From Uliginosibacterium sp. (GTDB lineage Bacteria; Pseudomonadota; Gammaproteobacteria; Burkholderiales; Rhodocyclaceae), in assembly GCA_016718265.1 (NCBI GenBank), contig JADKDZ010000001.1, positions 124,001 to 188,000 on the forward strand: DNA of 64,000 bases. Reading direction: 5' to 3'. Numbering within the stretch: the stretch's first letter is position 1; each line of letters starts with the position of its first letter. Positions 29,438 through 37,913 of the stretch are shown here, in pieces. The notes below the pieces were generated by a model, which saw nothing but the letters and a program-made list of their open reading frames with translations, ran no database searches and was not told the DNA's origin. The position numbers and the translations under genes were made by a program.

Positions 29438-30775
29438 ATGAATGCCCTGCCCCTGCTCCCCGATGCCCCCCCCGACACACGGGTGGCCTGGCATCGCAAC
29501 CGCCCGGTCACACGCGCAGAATTTCTGGGCAAAGTGCTGGCTTTGGCCGCGGCCTTGCCGGACGAGGGTCCGGTCATCAATCTATGCAGTGATCGCTACC
29601 ACTTTGCACTCGGTTTTTTTGCCAGCATTTGCCGGGGCAGGTTGAGCTTGCTGCCCAATGCCCTGACGCGCGACACCATTGCACGCTTGCAGGACGATCA
29701 CCCGGCACTGCATTGCCTCCATGATCAGGCGGGAGACGCCTTTGGCCTGCCGGTCATTCCTGTGGCGGCAGAAGCGCTCGACCCACGCACCCACACCTCC
29801 GCGCCGATGATTCCCGCTGGGCAAGAAGTCGCCTGCGTGTTTACCTCCGGCTCGACCGGTCGGCCCAACCCCCATTTCAAACGCTGGGGATCACTGCTGA
29901 CCAATATCCGCGCCGAAGCCGGCCGCCTGTGGGACGCAGCGGGTGGCGCCTGCGCGGTGCTTGGGACGGTACCCTTCCAGCACATGTATGGCCTGGAATC
30001 CACGGTACTCCTGCCTCTCCTGGGCGGGGGAATGCTCTGCGCACAGCGGCCGTTCTTCCCCGGCGATATCGCGACCGCACTCGCCGAACTGCCCGCTCCC
30101 CGGCTGCTGGTCACGACCCCCTTCCATCTGCGCGCCCTGCTGGACGCCGATCTCACACTCCCGCCGCTGGACCTCATCGTCTCGGCCACCGCGCCGCTCG
30201 CCACCGAGCTCGCGCAACGGGCCGAGTCCACGTTGGGCGCAGCTTTGCTGGAAATCTACGGCGCAACGGAAACCGGCCAGATCGCCACCCGGCGCACCAC
30301 AACCGGCGAGCCCTGGCACTGCTTCGATGGCATTGCCCTGCAGCAGCACGGTCATCAGACCCTCGTCAGTGGCGGTCACATCGAACAAGCCTGTCCGCTC
30401 AACGACATCGTCACGCTGGAAGACGCCACCCACTTCCGTCTCGTCGGCCGTGGCAGTGACATGATCAACATTGCCGGCAAACGCAGCTCGCTGGCCTATC
30501 TCAACCATGTCCTGAACAGCGTCGAAGGCGTACGCGACGGGACATTCTGCCTACCGGATCCTGATGCCGAAGCGGCACGACTGGCGGCGTTTGTGGTCGC
30601 GCCGGGCATGACGGCCGAGTCGATTCAGCGCGCCTTGCGCGTGCATCTCGACCCGATTTTCCTGCCCCGCCCCATCGTGTTCCTGGACCAGCTCCCGCGC
30701 AACACCACGGGCAAGCTGCCGCACGACGCCCTGCAGGCGCTGATTCAGACCCACCTTGGAGACCTGCGCGCATGA
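29438..30775 (+). CDS. AMP-dependent acyl/aryl ligase of arylpolyene-like clusters
   Basis: 445 aa adenylate-forming enzyme, shorter than typical acyl-CoA synthetases. The A3 loop is CVFTSGSTGRPNPHFKRWG, with the usual Lys displaced by three residues. EIYGATETGQIATR is the A5 motif, and the C-terminal lid keeps LPRNTTGKLP with the catalytic Lys. It probably activates an aryl or fatty acid for loading onto the ACP. The following gene starts inside its stop codon (ATGA). Confidence 0.87.
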   Translation: MNALPLLPDAPPDTRVAWHRNRPVTRAEFLGKVLALAAALPDEGPVINLCSDRYHFALGFFASICRGRLSLLPNALTRDTIARLQDDHPALHCLHDQAGDAFGLPVIPVAAEALDPRTHTSAPMIPAGQEVACVFTSGSTGRPNPHFKRWGSLLTNIRAEAGRLWDAAGGACAVLGTVPFQHMYGLESTVLLPLLGGGMLCAQRPFFPGDIATALAELPAPRLLVTTPFHLRALLDADLTLPPLDLIVSATAPLATELAQRAESTLGAALLEIYGATETGQIATRRTTTGEPWHCFDGIALQQHGHQTLVSGGHIEQACPLNDIVTLEDATHFRLVGRGSDMINIAGKRSSLAYLNHVLNSVEGVRDGTFCLPDPDAEAARLAAFVVAPGMTAESIQRALRVHLDPIFLPRPIVFLDQLPRNTTGKLPHDALQALIQTHLGDLRA

Positions 30776-31056
30776 CCAGCCTGCCCCTCCCGCTGGCGGC
30801 GGATCATCCGGCTTTTGCCGGGCATTTTCCTGGCCAGCCCATCGCCCCCGGTGTCGTGCTGCTTGACCAGGCCATCCTGCTTGTCGAAGCAAGCGAGTCC
30901 TTGCGTATCAAAGGGATTGCGGCAGCCAAATTCCTCAGCCCCGCGCTGCCGGGCGAGGCGCTCTGGCTGGACTACCTCCGTACAGAGGATGCCATCCGCT
31001 TCGAGATCCGCAGTGCGGCGCGAAAAATCGCCTCCGGCCGCATGGTGCTGGCATGA
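30772..31056 (+). CDS. FabZ-like 3-hydroxyacyl-ACP dehydratase, short
   Basis: 94 aa hotdog protein, shorter than FabZ (about 150 aa). It keeps the active-site region HPAFAGHFPGQPIAPGVVLL, with the catalytic His before FPG; the usual acidic residue of the following helix is Asp (LLDQA) in place of Glu. Its size matches the short dehydratases of APE clusters. It is coupled on both sides by four-base overlaps. Confidence 0.82.
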   Translation: MTSLPLPLAADHPAFAGHFPGQPIAPGVVLLDQAILLVEASESLRIKGIAAAKFLSPALPGEALWLDYLRTEDAIRFEIRSAARKIASGRMVLA

Positions 31057-31985
31057 CAGCCCCCGACGCCGCACGGCCTCAGTGGTTGCACCGCCAGGAG
31101 CGCGGCAGCCTGTTCTGGCTGCGCATCATGCGCGCACTCTCGCTCGGGCTCGGCCGCCGTGCCACGCGCCCCATCCTGTATGGCATCGCCCTTTATTTCC
31201 TGCTGGCCGCCGGCAAAGCCCGGCAAGCCTCCCGCGCCTACCTCTCACTGCAGTTCAGACGCCCGGCAAAGCTCGGCGAGATCTACCGCCACTTTCTCGC
31301 CTTTGCCAGCACTGTCCACGATCGCGTGTTTCTGCTGAACGATCGTTTCGATGCCTTCGACATCGAGATCAAAGGCGCAGCGCCTTTGCACAGTCTGGTC
31401 CGTGAGCAAGGTGGCGCGTTCCTGTTTGGTGCGCACATGGGGAGCTTCGAAGTCATCCGCGCCGCCGCCCGGACAAACCCCGACGCACCCCAGCGCATCT
31501 GCCTGGCGATGTACGAAGAGAATGCGCGCCGCATCAACGCAATCCTGGCGGCCATCAACCCGACGAATACGCCGGAGATCATTCCGCTCGGCACACTTGA
31601 CTCCATGCTCGCCATCCATCGCAGCCTGAACGAGGGCGCCATCGTCGGCGTGCTGGCCGACCGCAGCCTCGCCACCGATGATTGCGTGCAGATCGAGTTG
31701 ATGGGACGCCCCGCCCTGCTGCCCACCGGACCGTTCCGCATGGCCGCACTGCTCAAGCGGCCTGTCGTGTTCATGGCCGGCCTCTATCGGGGGGGCCGTC
31801 GCTACGAGGTTCACTTCGAGCTGATTGCCGACTTCAGCAAACTCGGCGAAGGTGGGCGTGATGCGGCCATCCGGCAGGCCATCGAGAACTATGTGGTGGC
31901 CCTGGAGTCCTACTGCCGCAAAGCCCCTTTCAACTGGTTCAACTTCTACGACTTCTGGGACTTATCGAACCATGCGCCTCACTAG
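31053..31985 (+). CDS. LpxL/HtrB-like acyltransferase
   Basis: 310 aa, with one amphipathic or membrane-inserted N-terminal segment (about 40-55). FLFGAHMGSFEVIRAAA carries the HxxxxE-type motif (His and Glu) of lysophospholipid and lipid-A acyltransferases. GVLADRS and LPTGPFRMAALLKRPVVFM are further family blocks. In APE clusters such enzymes attach the polyene chain to a lipid head group. Its 3' end overlaps the LolA-like gene by 14 bases. Confidence 0.87.
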   Translation: MTAPDAARPQWLHRQERGSLFWLRIMRALSLGLGRRATRPILYGIALYFLLAAGKARQASRAYLSLQFRRPAKLGEIYRHFLAFASTVHDRVFLLNDRFDAFDIEIKGAAPLHSLVREQGGAFLFGAHMGSFEVIRAAARTNPDAPQRICLAMYEENARRINAILAAINPTNTPEIIPLGTLDSMLAIHRSLNEGAIVGVLADRSLATDDCVQIELMGRPALLPTGPFRMAALLKRPVVFMAGLYRGGRRYEVHFELIADFSKLGEGGRDAAIRQAIENYVVALESYCRKAPFNWFNFYDFWDLSNHAPH

Positions 31986-32550
31986 ACACCACCCCCTGAT
32001 CGCAGCCCTCGCCCTGAGTTGTGCCCTGCCTGCCATGGCCGCAGACGTCCAGCTCGCCGACCTCATGCAGCTGCTCGCTCAGACCAAGTCCGCCAAGGCG
32101 ACCTTCGTCGAGAAGAAATACATCGGGATTGTCGATACCCCTGTCGAATCCTCCGGCGAACTCACTTTCACCGCACCCGACAAGCTGGAAAAGCGTACCC
32201 TCAAGCCCAAGGCCGAAGCGCTGATCCTGGATGGCACGGCGCTCACCGTCGACATGGCCGGCAAGCGCCGCACCATCCGCCTGCAGGATTACCCCGAGGT
32301 CGCCGCCTTTGTCGAGAGCATTCGTGGCACGCTCGCCGGCGACCGCAGCGCGCTGGAGAAAACCTACAAGCTCGACCTGACGGGCAGCCGCGAGAAGTGG
32401 CAATTGGTGCTGACGCCTACCCAGGCGCGCATGAGCAAGATCATCACCCGTATCCGCATGCAGGGCGCCCAGGCCGACATCCGGTCAATCGACTTCGACC
32501 AGGCCGACGGCGACCGCTCGGAGATGGTGGTGACGAATGTCAGTCCCTGA
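31972..32550 (+). CDS. LolA-like outer-membrane lipoprotein carrier
   Basis: 192 aa periplasmic protein. The signal peptide ends PAMA/ADVQ. The body shows the LolA pattern: LLAQTKSAKATFVEKKYI, then GELTFTAPDKLEKRTLKPK, then repeated amphipathic strands. The start at 31972 (MRLTRHHP) is chosen because it yields the signal peptide. Such proteins accompany MMPL exporters in APE clusters and may ferry the lipid across the periplasm. Confidence 0.85.
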   Translation: MRLTRHHPLIAALALSCALPAMAADVQLADLMQLLAQTKSAKATFVEKKYIGIVDTPVESSGELTFTAPDKLEKRTLKPKAEALILDGTALTVDMAGKRRTIRLQDYPEVAAFVESIRGTLAGDRSALEKTYKLDLTGSREKWQLVLTPTQARMSKIITRIRMQGAQADIRSIDFDQADGDRSEMVVTNVSP

Positions 32551-32628
32551 GCGCGGCCACTGACACCAGACCCACGCAACTCTTTGCTGACCGTTGCCGA
32601 ACGACACGGTCTCCACCAGACGCCTCCA

Positions 32629-34971
32629 ATGAAAAACACCCGCCTCCTCGCCCTCTCACTCTGGATCCTGAGCCTCGCGGTCTGCGGGCTGATCATCGCG
32701 CGAACCCAGTTCGTGGCCGATATGTCGGCCTTTCTGCCCAAGGCGCCAAACGCGCGCCAGCAGATGCTGGTGGAGCAGTTGCGGGATGGCATCATCGCCC
32801 GCCTGATCATGGTCGGCATCGAGGCCGACAGCGCTGCCGAGCGCGCCAGGCTCTCCGAAGCCCTGGCGCAGAGCCTGCGCAGCGACCCGGCTTTCGTTGG
32901 CGTTCAGAATGGCTCAGAGGAGACCCTGGCGCGTGACCAGGCCTACTACTTCGACAACCGCTACCTGCTGAGCCCCACCGTCACGGCCGAGCGCTTTAGC
33001 TCGGCCGGCCTGAAAGACGCGATTGGTGCCTCGATCGAAGCGCTCTCGGGCAGCGCCGGGCTGATGCTCAAGAAATTGCTCCCCCGCGACCCGACCGGCG
33101 AGACCCTGGCGCTGATCGAACAGTTCGGCAGCGGCGAGCAGCCACGCAACCTGGAAGGCGTCTGGGCCTCGCGCGATGGCAAGCGCGCGCTGCTGTTGGT
33201 GCAGACTCGTGCGGCCGGTTCCGATATCGACGCCCAGGCCGCCGCCATCACCAGAATTCAGCAAGTCTTCACCCAGTTACCCGAGCGCCGTGCCGATGCC
33301 CGCCTGCTGCTCACTGGCGCCGGCGTGTTCTCGGTATCGTCGCGCCAGCTCATCGAAGGAGAAGTCAGCAAGCTCGCCGGCGCCAGCATCCTCCTGGTTG
33401 TCTGCCTGTTGCTCGCCATCTATCGCTCACCGCGCCTGCTTGTGCTGGGTCTGCTGCCGGTGTTCTCCGGTGCGCTGGCCGGTATCGCCGCCGTCAGCCT
33501 GGGCTTCGGCTCGATTCACGGTCTCACCCTGGGCTTTGGCACCACCCTGATTGGCGAGGCCGTCGACTATTCCATCTACCTGTTCATCCAGCGCGCCGAC
33601 ACCGGCGACGCACGGGGCTTCTGGCGCACCATCCGGCTCGGCGTACTGACCTCGATTGCCGGCTTCGCGGTGCTGTTGTTCTCCGGCTTTCCCGGCCTCG
33701 CCCAACTGGGCCTGTACTCGATCAGTGGCCTGATCGCCGCCGCCCTGGTCACCCGCTTCGTGCTGCCGCAACTGATGCCGGCGCAGCTGAGGCTGCGCGA
33801 CCTCAGCGGCTTCAGCCAAAGCCTGAGCAACTGGGCCACGCGCCTGCAACGCCTGAAGCTCGGCGTGCCGGTCTTGCTTATCGCCGCCCTGGCCCTGCTC
33901 GTCTGGCGGGGGGACAGCGTGTGGAACCGCGAACTCGGCGCCCTCAGCCCGGTGCCCGCCGCCGATCAGCAGCTGGACGCCGAGCTGCGTGGTGACATGG
34001 GCGCCCCCGAAATGCGCTACATGCTGGTGCTCAAGGCGGCGAATGCCGAGCAAGCCCTGCAGGCCGCCGAGAAGCTTGCCCCGCCCCTGCGCGAACTCAC
34101 GCAAGCAGGCGTGATCGCAGGCTTCACCTCGCCCGCCAACGTCCTCCCCAGCCAGGCCAGCCAGGCTGAGCGCCGCGCGGCACTCCCCCCTGAAGAAGGC
34201 CTGCGCATGCGGCTTCGCGAGGCCCTCGCGGGCATGCCGATCCAGGCAGAACGCCTGGAAGGCTTTGTCGCCGATATCGCCAAGGCTCGCGCTGCGGCGC
34301 CCCTCAGCCGCGCCAGCCTGGACGGCACCTCCTCCGCCCTGCTCGTCGACTCGCTGCTGGTGCCGCGCGCCAACGATGTACTTGTCATGCTGCCCTTGCG
34401 CGCACCGGCTAACAGCGAAATCGACGCCGCCAAAGTCGAACAGCGGCTTGCCGACGCCAACCTGCCAGCCAGCACCTTCGTCGACATCAAGCACGAGTCC
34501 TTCGGCCTGTATGCCACCTATCTGCATGAAGCCGCCGTGCTGGCCGGGCTCGGCGGGCTGGCGATCATCCTCATCCTCTTTGCCTCGTTGCGCGCCCTGG
34601 GCCGCACCCTGAGGATTTTTGCGCCACTTGCCTGCGCCGTGCTCTGCGTCGCCGCGGGCCTGGTCGCCACCGGCACGTCACTCACCATCCTCCACCTCGT
34701 CGGCCTGTTACTGGTGATTGCCGTTGGCTCCAACTACGCCCTGTTCTTCGATCAGAATACCCTGCAGCCCAACGAAGCCGCCCGTCAGCAGACGCTGGTC
34801 TCGCTCTGCGTCGCCAATCTCACCACGGTGAGCAGCTTTGGCGTGCTCGCCTGTTCGCAAGTGCCGGTGCTCTCCGCCATCGGCCTTACCGTCGGCCCCG
34901 GGGCGTTTCTCGCGTTGGTTTTCGCGGCGATGCTGGCCCCCCGCACCGCTCGCAGCCAAACGGCCCGCTGA
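32629..34971 (+). CDS. MMPL/RND-family lipid exporter (COG4258)
   Basis: 780 aa with about 12 membrane segments in two halves, each with a large periplasmic domain. The start at 32629 (MKNTRLLALSLW) gives the first membrane helix. GLTLGFGTTLIGEAVDYSIYLF and the second-half AVGSNYALFFDQN are the paired GxxxD-Y motifs of the family. It is the last gene of the operon, 78 bases after the LolA-like gene. It likely moves the acylated product to the outer membrane. Confidence 0.9.
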   Translation: MKNTRLLALSLWILSLAVCGLIIARTQFVADMSAFLPKAPNARQQMLVEQLRDGIIARLIMVGIEADSAAERARLSEALAQSLRSDPAFVGVQNGSEETLARDQAYYFDNRYLLSPTVTAERFSSAGLKDAIGASIEALSGSAGLMLKKLLPRDPTGETLALIEQFGSGEQPRNLEGVWASRDGKRALLLVQTRAAGSDIDAQAAAITRIQQVFTQLPERRADARLLLTGAGVFSVSSRQLIEGEVSKLAGASILLVVCLLLAIYRSPRLLVLGLLPVFSGALAGIAAVSLGFGSIHGLTLGFGTTLIGEAVDYSIYLFIQRADTGDARGFWRTIRLGVLTSIAGFAVLLFSGFPGLAQLGLYSISGLIAAALVTRFVLPQLMPAQLRLRDLSGFSQSLSNWATRLQRLKLGVPVLLIAALALLVWRGDSVWNRELGALSPVPAADQQLDAELRGDMGAPEMRYMLVLKAANAEQALQAAEKLAPPLRELTQAGVIAGFTSPANVLPSQASQAERRAALPPEEGLRMRLREALAGMPIQAERLEGFVADIAKARAAAPLSRASLDGTSSALLVDSLLVPRANDVLVMLPLRAPANSEIDAAKVEQRLADANLPASTFVDIKHESFGLYATYLHEAAVLAGLGGLAIILILFASLRALGRTLRIFAPLACAVLCVAAGLVATGTSLTILHLVGLLLVIAVGSNYALFFDQNTLQPNEAARQQTLVSLCVANLTTVSSFGVLACSQVPVLSAIGLTVGPGAFLALVFAAMLAPRTARSQTAR

Positions 34972-34991
34972 ACCCTGAAACGGAGTCTGCG

Positions 34992-36701
34992 ATGGACCAC
35001 AACATTTCGCTGATCACGACGCTGGCCGCCGGTTTCAGCATTGCGCTGGTGCTGGGCTTTCTGGCCGAACGGATGCGGATGCCGGCCTTGGTCGGCTACC
35101 TCGTCACCGGCATCCTGATCGGCCCAGCCACGCCGGGTTTCGTGGCCGATGTGCACCTGGCGTCCCAGCTCGCAGAGATCGGCGTAATGCTGTTGATGTT
35201 CGGTGTCGGCCTGCACTTCTCGCTCAAGGATCTGCTCGCCGTCAAACGCATCGCGGTGCCGGGCGCTGTCGTGCAGATGGGTCTGGCAACGGTGCTGGGC
35301 ATGGCGGTCGCCCACGTCTGGGGCTGGAGCTGGGGCAGCGGCCTGATCTTCGGTCTTTCGCTCTCCTGCGCCAGCACCGTCGTGCTGCTCAAGGCGCTGG
35401 AAGCGCGTGGCGTACTGGAGAGCATGAACGGCCGCATCGCGGTCGGCTGGCTGGTGGTGGAAGACCTCGCCACCGTACTGGTGCTGGTGCTGCTGCCCCC
35501 GCTGGCCGGGCTGCTGGGCAGCACCACGGTCGCCAGCGGCGAAGGCGGTGCACTCTGGCTCACCCTCGGAAAAACCCTGCTTCTGGTCGGTGCCTTCATC
35601 GCACTGATGCTGGTGGTCGGCCGCCGCCTGCTGCCCTGGCTGCTCTGGCAGGTCTCCCGTACCGGCTCGCGCGAGCTGTTCACGCTGGCGGTGATTGCCG
35701 CCGCGATCGGCATCGCCTTTGGCGCGGCCCAGCTTTTCAAGGTGTCCTTCGCGCTCGGCGCCTTCTTTGCCGGCATGGTGATGCGCGAGTCGGAGTTCAG
35801 CCACCGCGCCGCGCAGGAGTCCCTGCCGCTGCGCGACGCGTTTTCGGTGCTGTTCTTCGTGTCGGTCGGCATGCTCTTCCAGCCCGGCGTGGTGGTCGAC
35901 ATGCCCCTCCATGTGCTGGCCACCCTCGCGATCATCATCGTCGGCAAGTCGCTCGCCGCCGCGCTGCTGGTGCTCGCCCTGCGCTATCCGCTCAACACCG
36001 CGCTCACCGTCGCAGCCTCGCTGGCCCAGATCGGTGAGTTCTCGTTCATCCTTGCCGGGCTCGGCCTCACGCTGGGGCTGCTGCCGGCCGAAGGCATGAG
36101 CCTGGTGCTCGCGGCGGCCCTGCTCTCGATCGCCCTCAACCCGCTATTGTTTGCCGCCGTCGAACCCCTGCGCCGCTGGGTGCTGGCACGTTCCGCATTC
36201 GCCCGCAAACTGGAGCAGCGGGGTGACCCCTACGCCGAGCTGCCCGAGAGCACCGAGCGCCAGTATCTCGAAGGCCAGGTCGTGCTGGTCGGTCATGGGC
36301 GTGTCGGGCGGCGGATTGCCGACGGCCTGCGGCAACGCGGCATCCCCTTCGTGGTGGTCGAGCACAACCGCGAAACCGTCGACGCCCTGCGCAAGCAAGG
36401 CCTCGCCGCGGTATCGGGCGACGCAACCGAAGCCCTCGTGCTCGTCCAGGCCCACATCGCCAAGGCCGCGATGCTGGTCGTCGCCACACCGGACGCCATC
36501 GACGCCCGCCAGATCGCCGCCACCGCGCGCGAACTCAACCCGGCCATCGAGATCGTGCTGCGCACCCACAGCGAAGAAGAATCCGCGCTGCTGCGCAAGG
36601 AAGCCATCGGCGCCGTGTTCTTTGGCGAGGAAGAACTTGCCCGCGGCATGGCCGCCCACGTGCTGCAGCGCTTCGCTCCCGAGGCTGCCCCCCACGGCTG
36701 A
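34992..36701 (+). CDS. Kef-type K+/H+ antiporter with TrkA-N domain
   Basis: 569 aa. Residues 1-390 form a 12-helix CPA2 core (MPALVGYLVTGILIGPATPG, LSLSCASTVVLLKALE, GAFFAGMVMRESEFSHRAAQ). Residues about 425-545 form a Rossmann TrkA-N domain (VVLVGHGRVGRRIADGLRQR, an NAD/ligand-binding GxGxxG). It resembles KefB/KefC and YbaL. In E. coli these are glutathione-gated K+ efflux systems; no ancillary KefF/KefG gene is seen here. It starts 21 bases after the exporter gene but fits its function poorly. Confidence 0.9.
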   Translation: MDHNISLITTLAAGFSIALVLGFLAERMRMPALVGYLVTGILIGPATPGFVADVHLASQLAEIGVMLLMFGVGLHFSLKDLLAVKRIAVPGAVVQMGLATVLGMAVAHVWGWSWGSGLIFGLSLSCASTVVLLKALEARGVLESMNGRIAVGWLVVEDLATVLVLVLLPPLAGLLGSTTVASGEGGALWLTLGKTLLLVGAFIALMLVVGRRLLPWLLWQVSRTGSRELFTLAVIAAAIGIAFGAAQLFKVSFALGAFFAGMVMRESEFSHRAAQESLPLRDAFSVLFFVSVGMLFQPGVVVDMPLHVLATLAIIIVGKSLAAALLVLALRYPLNTALTVAASLAQIGEFSFILAGLGLTLGLLPAEGMSLVLAAALLSIALNPLLFAAVEPLRRWVLARSAFARKLEQRGDPYAELPESTERQYLEGQVVLVGHGRVGRRIADGLRQRGIPFVVVEHNRETVDALRKQGLAAVSGDATEALVLVQAHIAKAAMLVVATPDAIDARQIAATARELNPAIEIVLRTHSEEESALLRKEAIGAVFFGEEELARGMAAHVLQRFAPEAAPHG

Positions 36702-36826
36702 ACGCCCGCACACACCTGCCCGGAGAGCCGCACCAGTATTGGCTCTCCAGGCACCCCTTGCGGGCCTTGATTGCCGCTTGTGACACGCGCATGCTGCCGT
36801 CGACCACGACACCGGAGGCGGACGCG

Positions 36827-37207
36827 ATGACCGACATACCCGAGCACCTGGCAAGCTACCTCGCGGGCTTCCCGGCCGAGGTGCAGCGCCTGCTCCGCGC
36901 CGTGCACCAGACGATCCGGCAGGCCGCGCCGGACGCGGAAGAACGCCTCAGCTACGGCATGCCCGCCTTCTTCCAGCACGGGGCCGTCGCCTACTTTGGC
37001 GCCTTCAAACACCACATCGGCCTCTACCCGCCCGTGGCCGACGCCGCACTGCGCGAGCGGGCCGCAGCCTATTGCGGGCCGAAGGGCAACCTGCAGTTTC
37101 CCCTCGATCAGCCGATCCCGCATGCGCTGATTGCCGAGATCGTCCGCGCACGCCTGCACGCCAATCTGGCAAAGCGCGCCACAAAGCCTGTCACCCACCC
37201 TGCCTGA
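36827..37207 (+). CDS. DUF1801 (YdhG-like) protein
   Basis: 126 aa from the ATG at 36827. It has the DUF1801 pattern: IRQAAPDAEERLSYGMPAFF, FGAFKHHIGLYP and GNLQFPLDQPIP. The family has an iron-chaperone-like fold and no agreed function. It stands alone after the Kef-type gene. Nothing further is seen between 37208 and 37335. Confidence 0.85.
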   Translation: MTDIPEHLASYLAGFPAEVQRLLRAVHQTIRQAAPDAEERLSYGMPAFFQHGAVAYFGAFKHHIGLYPPVADAALRERAAAYCGPKGNLQFPLDQPIPHALIAEIVRARLHANLAKRATKPVTHPA

Positions 37208-37335
37208 GCGGCCCACCCCCCGAGGTGGCCTTACGGGCAGGCCTCGCGGCAAACGGGGGTACGGCGACGTACGGCCTTGCCAGCACCCGCCCCGCGCCCT
37301 AGATTCCCTACCCCAACACCGCTTCCCCTCATCCC

Positions 37336-37821
37336 ATGCAGCACGCGTTCCAGATCGTCTCCCACGCCCCTGCCCCCACCGGGCTTTCACGCCACGACTT
37401 CCTCGAATCGCTCCTCGCCGTCCTCATCCCCTTTGCCTATGTCGTCTGGAAACACGGCCACGCGCCGATGACCGGCGTGCTGGTCGCACTGGGCTGCGGC
37501 ACATTGATGCTCCTGGGCAAGACCCTCTACCGGCACTGCCCGGGGGTATTCAGCCTCTCCCGGACGTCTGCCCTCACGCTCATGGATGGGCGCCTCTACT
37601 ACTCGGTTGGCACACGCACGAGCTGGTCGGTGATGGTTCGCGATCTTACCGGTCACGACCGCGAAGACCACGACCTCAAGACCCTGGCACCACTCATCCG
37701 CCTGCACACCGCGACAGATTGCTTTGTTTTTCCCGAACAAGGCTTCGCACCGGAAGACATCCACACACTGCTGCACACTATTGGACTGGAACGGGCGCCT
37801 GTCGTACCCGCACAGGCGTGA
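37336..37821 (+). CDS. Small membrane protein of unknown function (161 aa)
   Basis: I do not recognise it. Two hydrophobic segments lie close together (about 25-41 and 45-62). A beta-rich soluble tail follows, possibly PH-like (SALTLMDGRLYYSVGTRT). It sits between DUF1801 and the GH35 gene, all on the plus strand but with gaps, so an operon is not clear. Confidence 0.6.
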   Translation: MQHAFQIVSHAPAPTGLSRHDFLESLLAVLIPFAYVVWKHGHAPMTGVLVALGCGTLMLLGKTLYRHCPGVFSLSRTSALTLMDGRLYYSVGTRTSWSVMVRDLTGHDREDHDLKTLAPLIRLHTATDCFVFPEQGFAPEDIHTLLHTIGLERAPVVPAQA

Positions 37822-37913
37822 GCAAAAGGCGAGGGGAGATCGTCTAGCCGCAGTCAAGAAGCGAAGCCGAGAATCCTGTTAGCATTCCCGAACACATAAG
37901 AAAGGTGCTTCGC

